NCBI GenBank assembly: GCA_020744425.1 | Contig: JAGMUV010000034.1 | Coordinates: forward strand, 186,001 to 250,000 | Reading direction: 5' to 3' | Source of the DNA: Dactylonectria macrodidyma | Taxonomy: Eukaryota; Ascomycota; Sordariomycetes; Hypocreales; Nectriaceae | Length of the DNA: 64,000 bases | Part shown: in pieces, positions 22,787 to 34,909 of the stretch | How the letters are laid out: every line of letters starts with the position of its first letter | Position numbering within the stretch: position 1 is the first letter of the stretch | The notes under the pieces: generated by a model | Database searches by the model: none | The model's input: only the letters and a program-made list of their open reading frames with translations | Told to the model about the DNA's origin: nothing | Position numbers and translations under genes: made by a program

Positions 22787-23767
22787 TAGTTGTAGTTGGT
22801 GGGACTACAGATTTGACCTCGAGGTATCTCCATATCAGAACTGAGACCTCTGTCTTAAGCATTGCGGTTCGCAGTCCTACTTTCTTTGACTTTGCATGAC
22901 AAACGTTGGCAAATTTCGTATCGGGTTTGAGTTGAGTTTATGTTATAGGAAAAGGAAGATACATTAAATGATGGGTACGGAAATGTTTAAATCTGCAGGG
23001 GCAGCACTGAGATGTCGTGGAGTGTGATGGTCGAGCTGGTCTAGTTCTGTACGTGGGACAGGTAGGCCAAGGGTTGCCTAAGGGATAAATCGTCTTGGGG
23101 GTGTATACTGGCATGAGCTAGCCCGAATATGATGCGGCGATAGATTCTTGTTACGCTTTCGCTAGATCTGACGGGCCTAAGGCGAATTTTCTACAATATA
23201 AGTTACTCCGTAGACTAAGATATTTTTCAATTTGGGTTACTAGGCATAGTGCATTTAGTGCGCTGATACAGATTACAGTACGCAGTCTTTACTTAAAATT
23301 TATAACTATCATAAGACAGAACGGCAATTTCGTACTTTCTTTTTTATCAAGGATTCGCTACTGCTGGTTGGTGTACGAATCAATTCCGAAAAAAGGGTGG
23401 CGCAAGCATTATTCTCGACGTGTCGGCGTCATCTAACCAGGAACACACGGAATGAGATTGATTCGGTCTTATTTCGCCCTATGCCTCGCTCTCGGGTGGT
23501 GTGTATGCTGCCAAAGCCGGCTGCACTTGTGAGAACGGCGAATATGGCCGTGTTTCGTCATGGCTCCACCTGGAGGGTTTCTCCATCGCCAGTCGTTCAT
23601 GCAGTGGGTCGCAACAACATAGTTCACCCACTCATCTCAGATGCCCTTCGCCAGTATAAAGGCATTGGCTCAAATCGAAGGTCATCCCCAAGTTGTCGTT
23701 TGCAACAATATCGGATACTGTACCAACTCGCAATCAGAATTTAAAGTCATCGACATCGACTCAAATC
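22787..23767. other. Intergenic, no gene recognised
   Basis: No supported gene. The last 100 bp contain a plausible 5' leader for the secreted protein at 23768. Confidence 0.5.
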
Positions 23768-24421
23768 ATGAAGCTCACTACTTCCCTTATTTTATCCATC
23801 TGCTTCCAACTTTGTTGCTCCGCCTCCGTCGGTCTGTGGTCGGCGTCCTTTGATGCTCACGCCGTCCCCCAGAATGAACTCATCGACCCAGAGGTGCTCA
23901 AAGCTCGCTTAGGAACCACGATTCCAACTCATTACAATCCTGGTGAGAGATATGCTGGCACGGTATGAGAATCTCAAGCTCCGGAATCCTCTTGTTTTAT
24001 TGACAGTTGAGCCCTTCAGGTCTACTTTTGCCGAGATGAAAACTGGGGTCCGCCGTGCTTCGCATACTATCCTGAACTTGAGTACACGTGTTCTGCCTTA
24101 GGTCCCGAGCTTGCTGGCCACGTAGGCTCCGTGTTTGTCGAGCCTGGAATAATCTGCCGAATGTCTATGTATGCTCTCTTTTGACTAGAAAAAACAACTC
24201 CTCCTGACTAGTATAGACTTTCCTCCGACACCCGATGCGCGACGATCAAGTTCTTTGCATGGCCGGAAACACAAGGCGGATGGCCCGACCTCTTCCACCG
24301 CATTGTGCCCGGAGAAGGGGGGATGCTGGGATATGCGGTGACCCATTTTATGTGCGCCAAGTGCACTACGTGCATTCCTGAATCTGTTTCTTGGGACGAT
24401 CTGGTAATTATGGACCTGTAA
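23768..24421 (+). CDS. Small secreted cysteine-rich protein
   Basis: Three exons: 23768-23962, 24020-24168 and 24217-24421 (introns of 57 and 48 nt), 182 aa. Residues 1-19 are a signal peptide (MKLTTSLILSICFQLCCSA). The mature part has eight cysteines, in YFC, PPC, YTC, IIC, TRC, FMC, AKC and TTC contexts, enough for four disulfides. A beta-rich segment ELAGHVGSVFVEPGI lies between them. I recall similar small secreted proteins in plant- and insect-associated fungi but cannot name a family. Expected location is the extracellular space; an effector-like role is only an inference. Confidence 0.75.
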
Positions 24422-25850
24422 GGAGAGCCTGTCCGAAATTCTAGAAGATTGTCTCAAAGTAGGATATTGGCGGCACGAAGGCGTGGGTAATTATCTCACA
24501 GATACGCTCGAGTTGATCCAGGAGCAAAATCAGGTAGGGTTAGAAGAAGTTCATGTTGAACGACCATTTTTAATATACTGTACTCCCAGTTATACAGTAT
24601 CATAAACTAACATATCATAACTGCCTTACAATATACGACCCTATTGTTTCAGGTCTGATCGTCTATCATCAATCACCTTTCCCTGATATGTTTCCCATCC
24701 CTGGCATCCCTCCAGATAGGAATAGGGCAAAATATTTTCCATTTCAGAGTTCTTCATATATGCCTCGCGACACCGAGAGCGGCTGGGTATCATCGACAGG
24801 AACCCTTAAGACACCAAGAACAAGTGATATAACCGGGGCTGGCGATGAACTGGTGTCAGAAAAATATGTACAGAAACATGGTTTAGCTGAAAGTTGGCCC
24901 CTTGGATACACGAAGAATCAAATAAACAATTGAGGTTCTAAAGTGGCGCCTAGGTTAACGGGTTCGGGGAGAAACTACCACATGAGCTCATCCTTGAAGG
25001 GACATGTTTTTTTTGGAGGCGAAGATCCGTTAGTCGACGCGATGAGTTGTCAAGACTGAAGATGGCGCTTTCATGGTGAGTGGGGGTGGTAGTTGTAAAC
25101 AGAAATGGTCTTTTTTGTGCGAATTCGTGTTGAACGTAGCGTTAGGTTAGCCAGTGATGAATTACCTCCGGGAATATGGACTATTTATAGACTATCTATA
25201 GGAAAATTCTATGCGTAGAAGGATAATAGAATATTTTGGGCCGTTTAGGATACGCATTTACCCCACTGAAGATGTTTTTCTATTTAGAACAAGCAAGGAA
25301 GCCCATTTTAAGATCATCCAATGCGAGACATCCCCATACTTCAAGAGAATGACGGGTCCCAACTATGCCGCGGATAGCAGCAGAAAGATTTCAAACCATA
25401 GATGACGCTCTTGTAGGCTGCCAAACAGTGCGACAAGAGGACTGTGGCATTGCTAATAGCCACCGGTGAAGTGGCTTAATTCCATCGCTTCGTTCGTTCA
25501 CAGCGGACACTTCGTGTATATTGATTATTGCTGGACTCGAACGGTGGATGCGACTACACGATATGCGCCTGCCCAGCGAATTTGGCTTTTGTGTATGGAT
25601 AAGATGTATGAGTGGTAAGGATATAAGTACAACACTATGTAGCGAGCCGAAATTACTCTACTTTAACATCTACCTTATGATGCTTGGAGCATCGAATGAA
25701 ATCTAAGGCCCCGCCTCGAATCCTGCTTGAGTCATCTGGCCCCTGCAGCACAAATTACGCCAACTTATTGCTAATGTCTCAAGCGGGGACTATTTCACCG
25801 GTTCCATTTGCAATATTTGTCACTGAGACCACTCAATTTATCCTGCGAGC
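24422..25850. other. Intergenic, no gene recognised
   Basis: Short frames occur (for example at 24688-24933) but lack domains or a convincing splice structure. A TACTGTA/TACAGTA pair lies at 24576-24600. Confidence 0.5.
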
Positions 25851-26500
25851 CTAAAACATGGGACAGCATGCTTGGTTACTGACAGCTAGGTCGAGTGTGC
25901 ATATCTCATCCCAGCCGTATTTGCAACTTGGGTCGTAGATGTTGAATAGCTGATGGTGATTTGCTACCCAGCTGTCTGACTGTCCGAGACAAGGAGCCAA
26001 ATACGCCATGCTATTTGCGGCTGACAGTGGCAACTGATCAGAATCAAGCAGATGATGACACTCAGTCGGAGAGACATACTCGGTCTCCATCAACAAACCC
26101 CCACCTGTACGAGGATCACCAACAGCCGAGTTTCCGAATACCAAGTAGTTCCAAGCGTCATAGGATATGTCGTAATTGGTCTCTGAGGTGTCTATGTGGA
26201 GCAAATGAAGAACTCGACCTCCATAAGAAACCTTCACACAAATGTTGTTACAATCGACCGGATTGGGCCAATACGCCACTCGGCGGGAGGGAGCGAGCTA
26301 AACTGAAATTCAGTAGCGATCCCAGTAAGATCGTCTAAATATTGGTGGCCTGGGCTGCAAGATCCCAGTAAGATAGTATCGATTTTACAACCAAGTACGC
26401 CCACTGAGGATGAATACTGTTCATGTGGCGTTATGTAATTTGTTTGTACTTGACTTGCCGACGCCGCATGGAGCAGTCCAAGTAGCACAATCCTATTCAT
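25851..26500 (-). CDS. Secreted conserved fungal protein
   Basis: ATG at 26500 with a signal peptide (MNRIVLLGLLHAASASQ). The C-terminal exon, 26297-25851, begins after an acceptor TTTCAGTTTAG and encodes RVAYWPNPVDCNNICVKV, YDISYDAWNYLVFG, a serine/alanine-rich stretch (LPLSAANSM) and a terminal SNQACCP. This core resembles a widespread fungal secreted protein family by recall; function is unknown. The first exon continues in another frame past GCKID, so an intron or a frameshift lies between about 26400 and 26298. A 14-base direct repeat (ATCTTACTGGGATC) occurs twice in that interval, so a small duplication may have broken the gene. Confidence 0.65.
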
Positions 26501-27119
26501 GACTGTTAGGGAGATGGTAAATGCCTGCTCAAAGTCTCCACTGCATGGAGACTGACTTTTATAAGTAAGTTTTGAGCTACGGCCATTTCTAACCTGAAAT
26601 GCGCGCTTTTATCTTGTGGCAATGGAAGATCACTGTTTCAAGACCTAACTTGTGGTACTTTCTTGAAAACATACTCAACGAGTGAATTATTTCTATAGGC
26701 TATACACGAAGAAGGTGAGAGCGAGGGGCTTAAATGTCTCCCAATAGTGTTCAATAAGATGACATGGCCTCGGATGGAAATTCAATGCGTCTGATCCTTT
26801 GTGAGAGGGGCTCCCTGGGAGTATACGACAGTACTCTATGGTAGTTATATTAATGAATATCTTGATCTCCATGACCTCTGCTGTGCCTGGCATCCGGTTT
26901 GAGACTTTTCCACCCAAACCCCGATTGAAACCTTCCAATTGTCTTCGCTAAGCGAGAGCCGAATACGCCTGGGGCCCCGCTGTCAATTCTAGATAAAATA
27001 ATATCTCGTATCGCCGCCCTCACCGTACTTAGGTGACTGCCGCCCCGCCCCTTCTTCTTTTTTTTTCTCTGTCATAGTTGTGCTCAAGACTTTGAGACCA
27101 GACCAACCCCTACACCAAT
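26501..27119. promoter_or_regulatory. Intergenic region with a pyrimidine-rich leader
   Basis: No gene supported. A CT-rich tract (27046-27075) lies 45-75 bp upstream of the membrane-protein ATG, as is common for fungal promoters near the transcription start. Confidence 0.4.
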
Positions 27120-28480
27120 ATGCGCAATCCACCCGCCCCTATCATCGCTTCCTGGCCAGCACCTAACTATGAGAATCCCGTCAGCCGAGGGCCTACCCTC
27201 CTCATTGTCGAATTAACCATAGGATCAATTGCCATAGCCACCTTCCTAGCTCGTCTCTACGTTCGTGTTGTGAAGATAAAAAAGATGGGCTTTGACGATT
27301 GGTTAATGCTGGCTGCAATGGTAAGTCCGCATGTCCTTCCCTCACTCGGTTTGATGTTACTCGATATGTCGAGCCGGCACACTGTGACCACATGGCTACC
27401 TTTCATGGCTAACACCTTTGTTGTATAATTTAAGGTATTCGGAATCGGCGTTACAGTTTGTGTGATCCTCGCAGCCCAACTGTACGGTTGGAACGTCCAT
27501 ATATGGGATCTTCGGATTCATCAGGCTGTGAAGGGCAGACAGGTGTCCATTGCAGCCCAGACACTCTTCCTTTTGGCCTCAGGGCTTGCGAAAGATTCAA
27601 TACTAGCTTCTTATTTGCGTATTGCCCCAAAGGGGTCATGGCTTCATCGCATGGCATACGTCTCCATTATCATCATCACCTCGCTTATGGCCATCTTCCT
27701 AATAATTCTTTGGACGCAATGCAAGTGAGTTTCGATGGTGGACATCCTATCAATACCAATGAACCTAGGTTTAATCAAGAATAAGTCCCATGAAATCTTA
27801 CTGGACCTTGAGTGGTCACAAAGATTGCTCTGCAGAAGGCCCACCGGTGTTGTACGTTTTGGCACATCACATTCCATATCTCCCTGTGCTGACTTTGCAT
27901 CAGAAGCCACGCCGTCACCACAGCTGCCACTGATTTGCTCGTCTGCGCCTTGCCACTACCGACCCTTCTCAGACTAAAACTTCCAGTATCCCAACGAATA
28001 CTCCTTGTTGTCCTGTTCTCGCTCGGTCTCTTGGTCGTCTTTGCCGCATCTATACGTGCTTATTGGTCCCACTACGTAACTGATGAGACCTATGACGTCA
28101 CCTGGGAGGGATTTTATCTCTGGGTTTGGACTGCCGTTGAAGCGAACCTAGGAGTGATTTGTGGGAGTATACCGTCGCTACGCCCACTATTCAAGACCAT
28201 CTTCCGCTCCAAGTCCAGCGGCTACTACAACACCTCAACATCATTCCGCAGTAGAACTGCGGCCCAGACGGCAAACAACGAGCACAGGAGCGGTATGAAC
28301 AGGGTAGACGCCCTGAAAGGCGGCAGCAGAGAACCTCATGCCCAGGGTGACTACGTTGACATTGAGTGTGGGACCTTTGAGGCAAGACCCGGCAAAGGCT
28401 ATAATAGCCTGGATAAGTCGTGGAGAACGGAGCTGTGTCCAGACGCGGACATTGTGATGGCGACGACGTCTCGCAACTAA
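27120..28480 (+). CDS. Rhodopsin-like (PTH11-related) integral membrane protein
   Basis: ATG at 27120. Exon 1 27120-27320 and exon 2 27435-27724 join in phase: two helices (LLIVELTIGSIAIATFLARL, VFGIGVTVCVILAAQLYGW) with the loop FDDWLMLAA typical of the fungal rhodopsin-domain family. Then SIIIITSLMAIFLIILWTQC follows. The last exon (from about 27935) has TDLLVCALPLPTLLRLKLPV, a helix LLVVLFSLGLLVVFAASIR and WEGFYLWVWTAVEANLGVIC, then a polar cytoplasmic tail. These proteins are plasma-membrane sensors of unknown ligands without a proven G-protein partner; the CFEM extracellular domain of PTH11 is absent. The join between 27725 and 27935 could not be made in phase with ordinary splice sites, so a missed intron or a frameshift is possible. 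Confidence 0.75.
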
Positions 28481-29009
28481 TTCTGCATGGGGAAGGAGAC
28501 AGGAAACTATGGGGTGGCCTTGAAAGGCACGCAAATCTTGAATAAGGCTTGTCACATCATCGAGATTTTCCTCTTAACATTATAGGATGCCATACAAAAA
28601 CCGACGTTTGTAATGCGGAAACGTAGACACCCCAGGCATCTGCCTTTCCTGTTTATCTATATTCTGACACCAATCTTCACGGTACTTATTTGCCTATTTC
28701 GGTGCGTACTCAGTGTACAACAACCCCACCCATGGTACTAAGTTCGATTGGTACCAAGTTTGCTGAGAATCGATGGCAAGGATGCCGTCTTATGGCAGAG
28801 AGGGATGTCTATGGATCAAACCACCAAAATACAATTCTTCGCAACGACAAACACTACTGTTGCCTCCCACGTTCCTTCAAAGCCTTGGCCGACCCATGCG
28901 CATCGCTCGCTTGAGTGACTTGCTCGGCCGGAAAACCGGCTAAGATCCCAGACCATTTCGACAATCATCACAAAAATTGAACCAGTGAACGCCATCATTC
29001 TCGAGTAGC
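28481..29009. other. Intergenic, no gene recognised
   Basis: Short convergent gap between the rhodopsin-like gene and the minus-strand hypothetical gene; nothing recognised. Confidence 0.5.
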
Positions 29010-29435
29010 TCAGAGATAATAAAAGCATAGCTTCCTCCGCCGCATCTCATCCTCCGTAGCGAGTCTCGCTCTCCGGTTCTCAGTCCGGTTGTTCTCGTCA
29101 GTTCTCCCTTGGCTATATAGATCTCGACCTGGGAGGCCAATAAATTTGCCCATCTCATGGTGCTTCTCCTTAAGTGACATGTTATGTCTCCATATGATTT
29201 TGCAAGGGTATAAATCGGTATACTGATTGGGATATTTTTGGTGATAAAACTGTGCAAGCGACTCAAGCTGCTCGTCTGTCAAAAGCCAGAAGCTAAGGAC
29301 TGTTCGTGGGAATGAAGGATGAATACGGCCTTGGTCCAACTCGACGAGAGGAAGCAAACGCCGCGCCATCCGCTCTAATTTTCTTGCCAAGTGGGGGTTC
29401 TTCGTTGACCGAGTACGTGTTTCAATTTGAGCCAT
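29010..29435 (-). CDS. Conserved fungal hypothetical protein
   Basis: ATG at 29435 (an upstream GTG is ignored), 141 aa. The core HPSFPRTVLSFWLLTDEQL followed by LAQFYHQ and the later GKFIGLPG is a pattern I recall from many Pezizomycotina hypothetical proteins, so it is very likely a real gene or domain. Function is unknown. There is no signal peptide; the C-terminus is basic (RRARLATEDEMRRRK). Confidence 0.7.
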   Translation of the reverse strand: MAQIETRTRSTKNPHLARKLERMARRLLPLVELDQGRIHPSFPRTVLSFWLLTDEQLESLAQFYHQKYPNQYTDLYPCKIIWRHNMSLKEKHHEMGKFIGLPGRDLYSQGRTDENNRTENRRARLATEDEMRRRKLCFYYL

Positions 29436-29782
29436 CAGACAATATATCACTACATAAGATCTAGTAGGTACTGCACATACTGTACGTAGGTTGATAACTA
29501 TGATTTACTTATATATCACAGACGCAGTTGGCCAATGCATACCTAACAATGAACAATGAGAAGCCCAGGCAATGAGAACAAGCCCCTGTCCAGTATTGGC
29601 TAGTATAGCTTGAGGAGAAAAGATACGACATTCTACGCTTATAAAAGAGGCCTATCGCCTTGAAACCGAAATCAGACGCCCAACGGAAATAAACCGGCGC
29701 AGAGACGTCAACTATACCACAACAGTGCTGATGATGTCGAATTATGGTGTACATTGGTAACCGACAAATGTGTCGCAGTTTT

Positions 29783-30061
29783 TGAATGTTGCAAGACTTT
29801 CCGCACGGACCACCCCTTGTGGCGCACTGTGGCAGATACCGTGCGCAGTGACAAACACAGCGTACCTCTGAGGTGAGGGGCATAACAAAGCCAGAAAGGC
29901 TCTAGGGAGTGCACGCCAGGCAGCAAGGCCACAAACGCAACGCCAAACCGGGGCAGAAATGTTAAGTCATCTTGTAAGAGTACGCTATGGCACCTTATAT
30001 TCGCACTGTGATAAGCCACAAGACTCATAATGTGGTCCGTGCGGAAGTCTTGTTACATTCA
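29783..30061. repeat. Foldback (MITE-like) element
   Basis: About 30 bp at 29783-29813 and the reverse complement of 30032-30061 match with one indel and one change (TGAATGT... ACTT(T)CCGCACGGACCAC). Partial matching continues inward (CTTGTGGC and CAGTGCG). The length (about 280 bp), lack of coding and terminal inversion fit a miniature inverted-repeat element or half-palindromic remnant. No clear target duplication was identified. Confidence 0.65.
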
Positions 30062-30186
30062 ACAGGAGGGACCGGTCCGGCAAGCGGCCCGCCAAAGGAA
30101 GCCTGGAGGAACTGTGCTGGCGTAATGAAGCTGGTGAAGAAGGGTCGCTTCTAGGTACAAAAGATCGTGACGAATGCCACCAATTT

Positions 30187-30489
30187 ACGGAGGAAGAGCT
30201 CAAAAGTCCTTGCCGCGCTAAAATCAAGAAGAAGCAAAAACGTCCCCAAAACTGGGCTAAATACAAGAAGTACTTCAATCCAATCTAGCACTGCTAAACG
30301 CTAGCAGGCTACAGCAGATTCTAGTGAGCGACTAACCAGCAAGCCTCGCCTACGCCCTCTGAAGTTATAGGCGTGTTAGGCGAAGGCCTTCTAGAGCAGA
30401 TGGAGTGTGATGTATCCCAAGTAACTAACAGGGATTGCTGGATGTGGCGTAATTAGCCCACGGCAAGGACTTTTGAGCTCTTCCTCCGT
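30187..30489. repeat. Inverted repeat pair, 29 bp perfect
   Basis: Bases 30187-30215 are the exact reverse complement of 30461-30489 (arm ACGGAGGAAGAGCTCAAAAG and nine further bases). About 245 bp lie between the arms. Probably two inverted fragments of one repeat family. Confidence 0.85.
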
Positions 30490-30966
30490 AGTGTTAAATG
30501 CTTTCCGCACAGACGATATTTATGGGGTCCACATTACTGGCACATTGAGTTTCCATTCAAGGATCGGCCAGTGGTTAGCTTAGCTGGTTGGCTCGCTTAC
30601 ACGGAAAATCGTTCCTCCGCTCATTCCTGGACTGCCGTCTCCATCCAAGTCCTAGCTGAGACTGGCGACAACATAGATGGGAGCCGTAAAAACGGATTAA
30701 GCCAGGGACGGGCCGTCCCGCTTGAAATGTGGAATCTACCTCCCCATTACTTTTTTGCTTTGGGATATTATGTGATGTGGATGTTCAGCAGCTCATAATA
30801 CCGCGTGAGGTGGTACATGATCCTGACCCAATTAAAATAGAGATCACACAGGCAGCCATCGCACAGCCTCACTTACCCCTCATTTACTTTCAACAGTCAG
30901 GGTGATCAAAGATCATTCCCAATACCTCATGAGCGCAGAAGCATGTGAATTCATTGTCTGACCGCG

Positions 30967-33900
30967 ATGGAGGTACTCGGTGTTGCGGCCAACGTCATTG
31001 CAGTCGTTGATATTTCAATCAAGGTCGCATCGCTTTGCGTCCAGTACACTAGGGACGTGAAAAATGCCGCCGTTGATATTGAACGACTCAAAAATGAGGT
31101 TACCAACCTAAAAGGAGTCACCGAATCAGTACAGGAGTTGTTGAAGAATCCCAATAGCACGAAACTCGACAAATCGCAGAGACTCAAGGATAATCTCGAC
31201 GACAGTCGGTTGCTGCTTGAAACACTTGAGCTCAGGCTCACGCCTCGGACGTCCCGCAAGGCAATGAGCAAAATAGGTCTTCGTGCATTGAAATGGCCGT
31301 TTCAGAGGAAAGAGGTGGATGATCTGGTCGAGATGCTTAGGCGACACGCTGAGACAATTGATCGGATTCTCCAAGTGGAACAGACGTAAGATTCCCTTTA
31401 TTTTACTTTTAATCACACTCTAACAGAGATGCGCTATAGGGGTATTATTCTCCATGTCGACCAAAAACTACTCAGCATCGACCAAAAGACAGTACTCAGT
31501 AGACTTCCCGTAGCTACAGGTGCGTCTTTCGACTCTGTCGCCGAGGAGCATAACCCGACTTGCCTGCGAGACACCCGAGTCGACCTCCTCCGCAGCATTC
31601 ATGAATGGGCCCTAGATCCTGATGCCAAGCCTATTTTCTGGCTCAACGGAATGGCTGGAACTGGAAAGTCTACAATATCTCGCACTGTTGCTCGGTCTTT
31701 TGCTGCGTCAGGTCACCTCGGCGGCAGCTTCTTTTTCAAGAGAGGAGAGGCTGACCGAGGGAGCTTGTCTAAGTTCTTCGCAACCATCGCCATCCAGTTG
31801 GCTGAAAGAGAGCCTGCTATCGCGTCATATATCAAGGCTGCTATTGATGCTGATCCTCATATTGCTGGAAAGGCGGCACGACATCAATTTAGCGAACTTA
31901 TCATACGGCCACTGAGAAATATTGCCCCAGGCGGTTGGAGATCCGGCACATTGGTGGTTATTGTTGATGCCCTTGACGAATGCGACCGGGATGAGGATGT
32001 CAAACTTCTTATCAATCTTTTTTCTTGCACTACGGATCTGCAGTTTCCAAAACTAAGGATCCTCGTCACGAGCAGGCCAGAGCTGCCAATTCGACTTGGC
32101 TTCCACGCTGTGAAGGGCACATACCAAGATCTTGTGCTTCATGAAATACCATCTGGTATTATTGAGCATGATATATCTGCGTTTTTCAGTCACGAGCTTG
32201 CGAAAGTCAAGACTGAGTACAACTCATCTGTGTCTAAAGATCGACACCTACCAATCGACTGGCCTGGAGAGGAAAATGTTCAACGTCTGGTGAACATGGC
32301 TGTTCCTCTCTTTATTTTTGCCAACACAGTCTGCCGTTTTCTTTCCGACCGCAGATTTGGTAATCCCAGCAAGCAATTGAAGGAAGTTTTGCAACTTCAA
32401 AGAGAAAGCCAGATATCACAACTTAGCGCTACATATCTACCTGTTCTCAACAGGCTGATTGATGGCCTGGAGAACTGGCAGCGGGACAATCTGATTGTGC
32501 GGTTTCAACACATCGTTGGCTCCATTGTGGTTCTAGGGAACCCCCTTCCCAAATCTGCCCTCGGACGACTTCTTAACATCCAGAAAGAGGTGATCGATGA
32601 CCAACTGGACCTGCTTCATTCAGTCCTGAGCATCCCTTCATCAGAACAATCTCCTGTCAGGATGCTACATCTCTCCTTCCGCGACTTCCTAGTGGACCCT
32701 AGGAAGCGAAGCGAACATCTGTTCTGGGTAGATGAGAAACAGGTTCATAATCGATTGGCGGTACGCTGCCTTGATGTTATGAACAAATGCCTGGAAACGG
32801 ATATGTGCATGCTCGTACAGCCAGGAACAGACCGTGCATCTATCAGCCCTCAAGAAATCAGCTCACATATCTTTCCAGAGGTGCAATACGCTTGTCTTTA
32901 CTGGGTTTATCACATACAACAAGCCGACATGTGCGTTGATGATAATGGACCAGTCTATGAATTCTTATTACAACATTTTCTCCACTGGTTAGAAGTTTTA
33001 AGCCTAATTGGAAGAGCTTCAGAATGCCTTACTATTATTAAGGACTTACAAGCAGTTCATAAGGTAAGTAGATATTAGGAAGCAGAGGACTAGGTATACT
33101 AATGATATTTCAGTTAGAAGGGAGTGTAATGCTAGTGGACTTTCTCCAAGACGCCCAGCGTTTCATCCTCACCAACATATCAACAATAGACTCTGTGCCT
33201 CTTCAGATCTACTCCTCAGTTCTTGCCTTTACGCCAAAGAATAGCGCTGTACGAAATGCATTTTTCCAAGATCATCAGATTCCAAAGTGGATATCTTGTG
33301 CACCAGAACCAGAAGACAATTGGGACCAATGCCAACAGATCCTAGAAGGCCATACGAGCTCGGTAACGTCAGTAGCCTTCTCACACGACTCGACTGTTGT
33401 GGCGTCGGCCTCTTATGACAAGACCATCCGGCTCTGGCGCACTGATGATGGCACATGTATCCAAGAGCTCAAGGGCCATACGGGCCAGGGAACATCAGTA
33501 GCCTTCTCTCACGACACGACCCTCGTGGCCTCAGCCTCTAACGATAAGACCATCCGGCTCTGGCGCACTGATGATGGCATATGCATCCAAGAACTTAAGG
33601 GCCATACTGACTCAGTATCGTCAGTAGCCTTCTCACATGACTCGGCTCTCGTGGCCTCAGCCTCTTGGGATAAGACCATCCGGCTCTGGCCCATTGATGA
33701 TAGCACATACATCCAAGAACTCAAGGGCCATACGGACTCAGTATCGTCAGTAGCCTTCTCGCATGACTCAAGCCTCGTGGCCTCAGCCTCTCGCGACGGG
33801 ACGATCCGGCTCTGGCGCATTGATGATGGCATATGCATCCAGGAGCTTAAGGGCCATACACGCTCGGTATTGTCAGTAGCCTTCTTGCGTAACTCGAGCC

Positions 33901-34826
33901 TCGTGGCCTCAGCCTCTCGCGACGGGACGATCCGGCTCTGGCGCATTGATGATGGCATATGCATCCAGGAGCTTAAGGGCCGTATAGGCTCGGTATCGTT
34001 AGTAACCTTCTCACACGACTCAAGCCTCGTGGCCTCAGCCTCTCGCGACGGGACGATCCGGCTCTGGCGCATTGATGATGGCATATGCATCCAGGAGCTT
34101 AAGGGCCATACACGCTCGGTATCGTCAGTAACCTTCTCACACGACTCAAGCCTCGTGGCCTCAACCTCTCGCGAATGGACCATCCGGCTGTGGCGCGTTG
34201 ATGATGGCACATGCACCAAAGAGCTCAAGGGCCATACGGGTTCGGTACCGTTTTTGAGCTCGTTATCGTTTGCGGGCTCGGTATCGTCAGTAGCCTTCTC
34301 GCATGACTCGACCCTCGTGGCCTCAGCCTCTTGGGATAAGATCATCCGGCTCTGGCGCGTCGATGATGGCACATGCATCCAAGAGCTCAAGGGCCATATG
34401 GACTCGGTATCGTTAGTAGCCTTCTCGCACGACTCGACCCTCGTGGCCTCAGCCTCTGACGATAAGACCATCCGGCTCTGGCGCATTGATGATGGCATAT
34501 GCATCCAAGAAGTAGCTGGCATTTCCTCCTCTCAACTGCAATTTGACTCCAAGAATTCATGCCTCTTGACTGATGCTGGTGCTATCTTTATTAACAGTCC
34601 TGTTTTATCACCTGAAAACATCACTATACCTTTTACTAACTGCCTCTCCGGCATTGGGATTAGTGGAGATAGGTGTTGGATTATGTGGCAGAAAAAGAGA
34701 CTGCTTTGGTTACCAGCGTCATTTCGCCTTAGCTGTTCAAAGGTATCCGGATTGTCTGTTATTATTGGCTGCAACTCGGGGAGGGTGATTATTATGAGAT
34801 TTGTTGATCTCTGGCTACTAGACTAG
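30967..34826 (+). CDS. NLR/STAND protein: HeLo/PigL-like N-terminus, NACHT, WD40 repeats
   Basis: Three exons: 30967-31385, 31440-33063 and 33114-34826 (introns 54 and 50 nt, the second with an ACTAATG branch point), 1251 aa, no interruption. Residues 1-140 form a helical N-terminal domain (VLGVAANVIAVVDISIKVAS... EVTNLKG) of the type found before NACHT domains in fungal STAND proteins. NACHT has Walker A GMAGTGKST at 210-218 and Walker B LVVIVDALDECD at about 311-322, then ILVTSRPE. Residues about 754-1146 are nine 42-residue WD40 repeats, several nearly identical at DNA level; repeat 8 carries an extra 10 residues. The architecture resembles HET-E/HET-D/HNWD heterokaryon-incompatibility proteins, in which repeats sense non-self and the N-terminus triggers cell death (known for the family; inferred here). 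Confidence 0.92.
33330..34512 (+). repeat. 126-bp tandem repeats encoding WD40 units (nine copies)
   Basis: Nine consecutive 126-bp units within the NLR gene. Repeats 4, 5, 6 and 7 share identical or almost identical stretches coding RDGTIRLWRIDDGI. The strong DNA identity indicates recent unequal exchange or gene conversion. Confidence 0.95.
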
Positions 34827-34909
34827 TTCAATCTGAGTGATCAATACCATATGCTTATTATCCTTTAAGTTACATTATCAACATAGTCTTGAAACGGAGA
34901 AGTGCGAAC

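Larger units (their letters stand above)
29436..30966. other. Gene-poor region with two foldback structures
   Basis: No supported gene. Contains two inverted-repeat structures, 29783-30061 and 30187-30489 (see separate entries), probably remnants of mobile elements. Confidence 0.55.

Noticed and set aside
33509..34522. Long minus-strand reading frame opposite the WD40 repeats
   Set aside because: It is the antisense shadow of the tandem repeat; no domain, and the plus-strand WD40 protein is certain.
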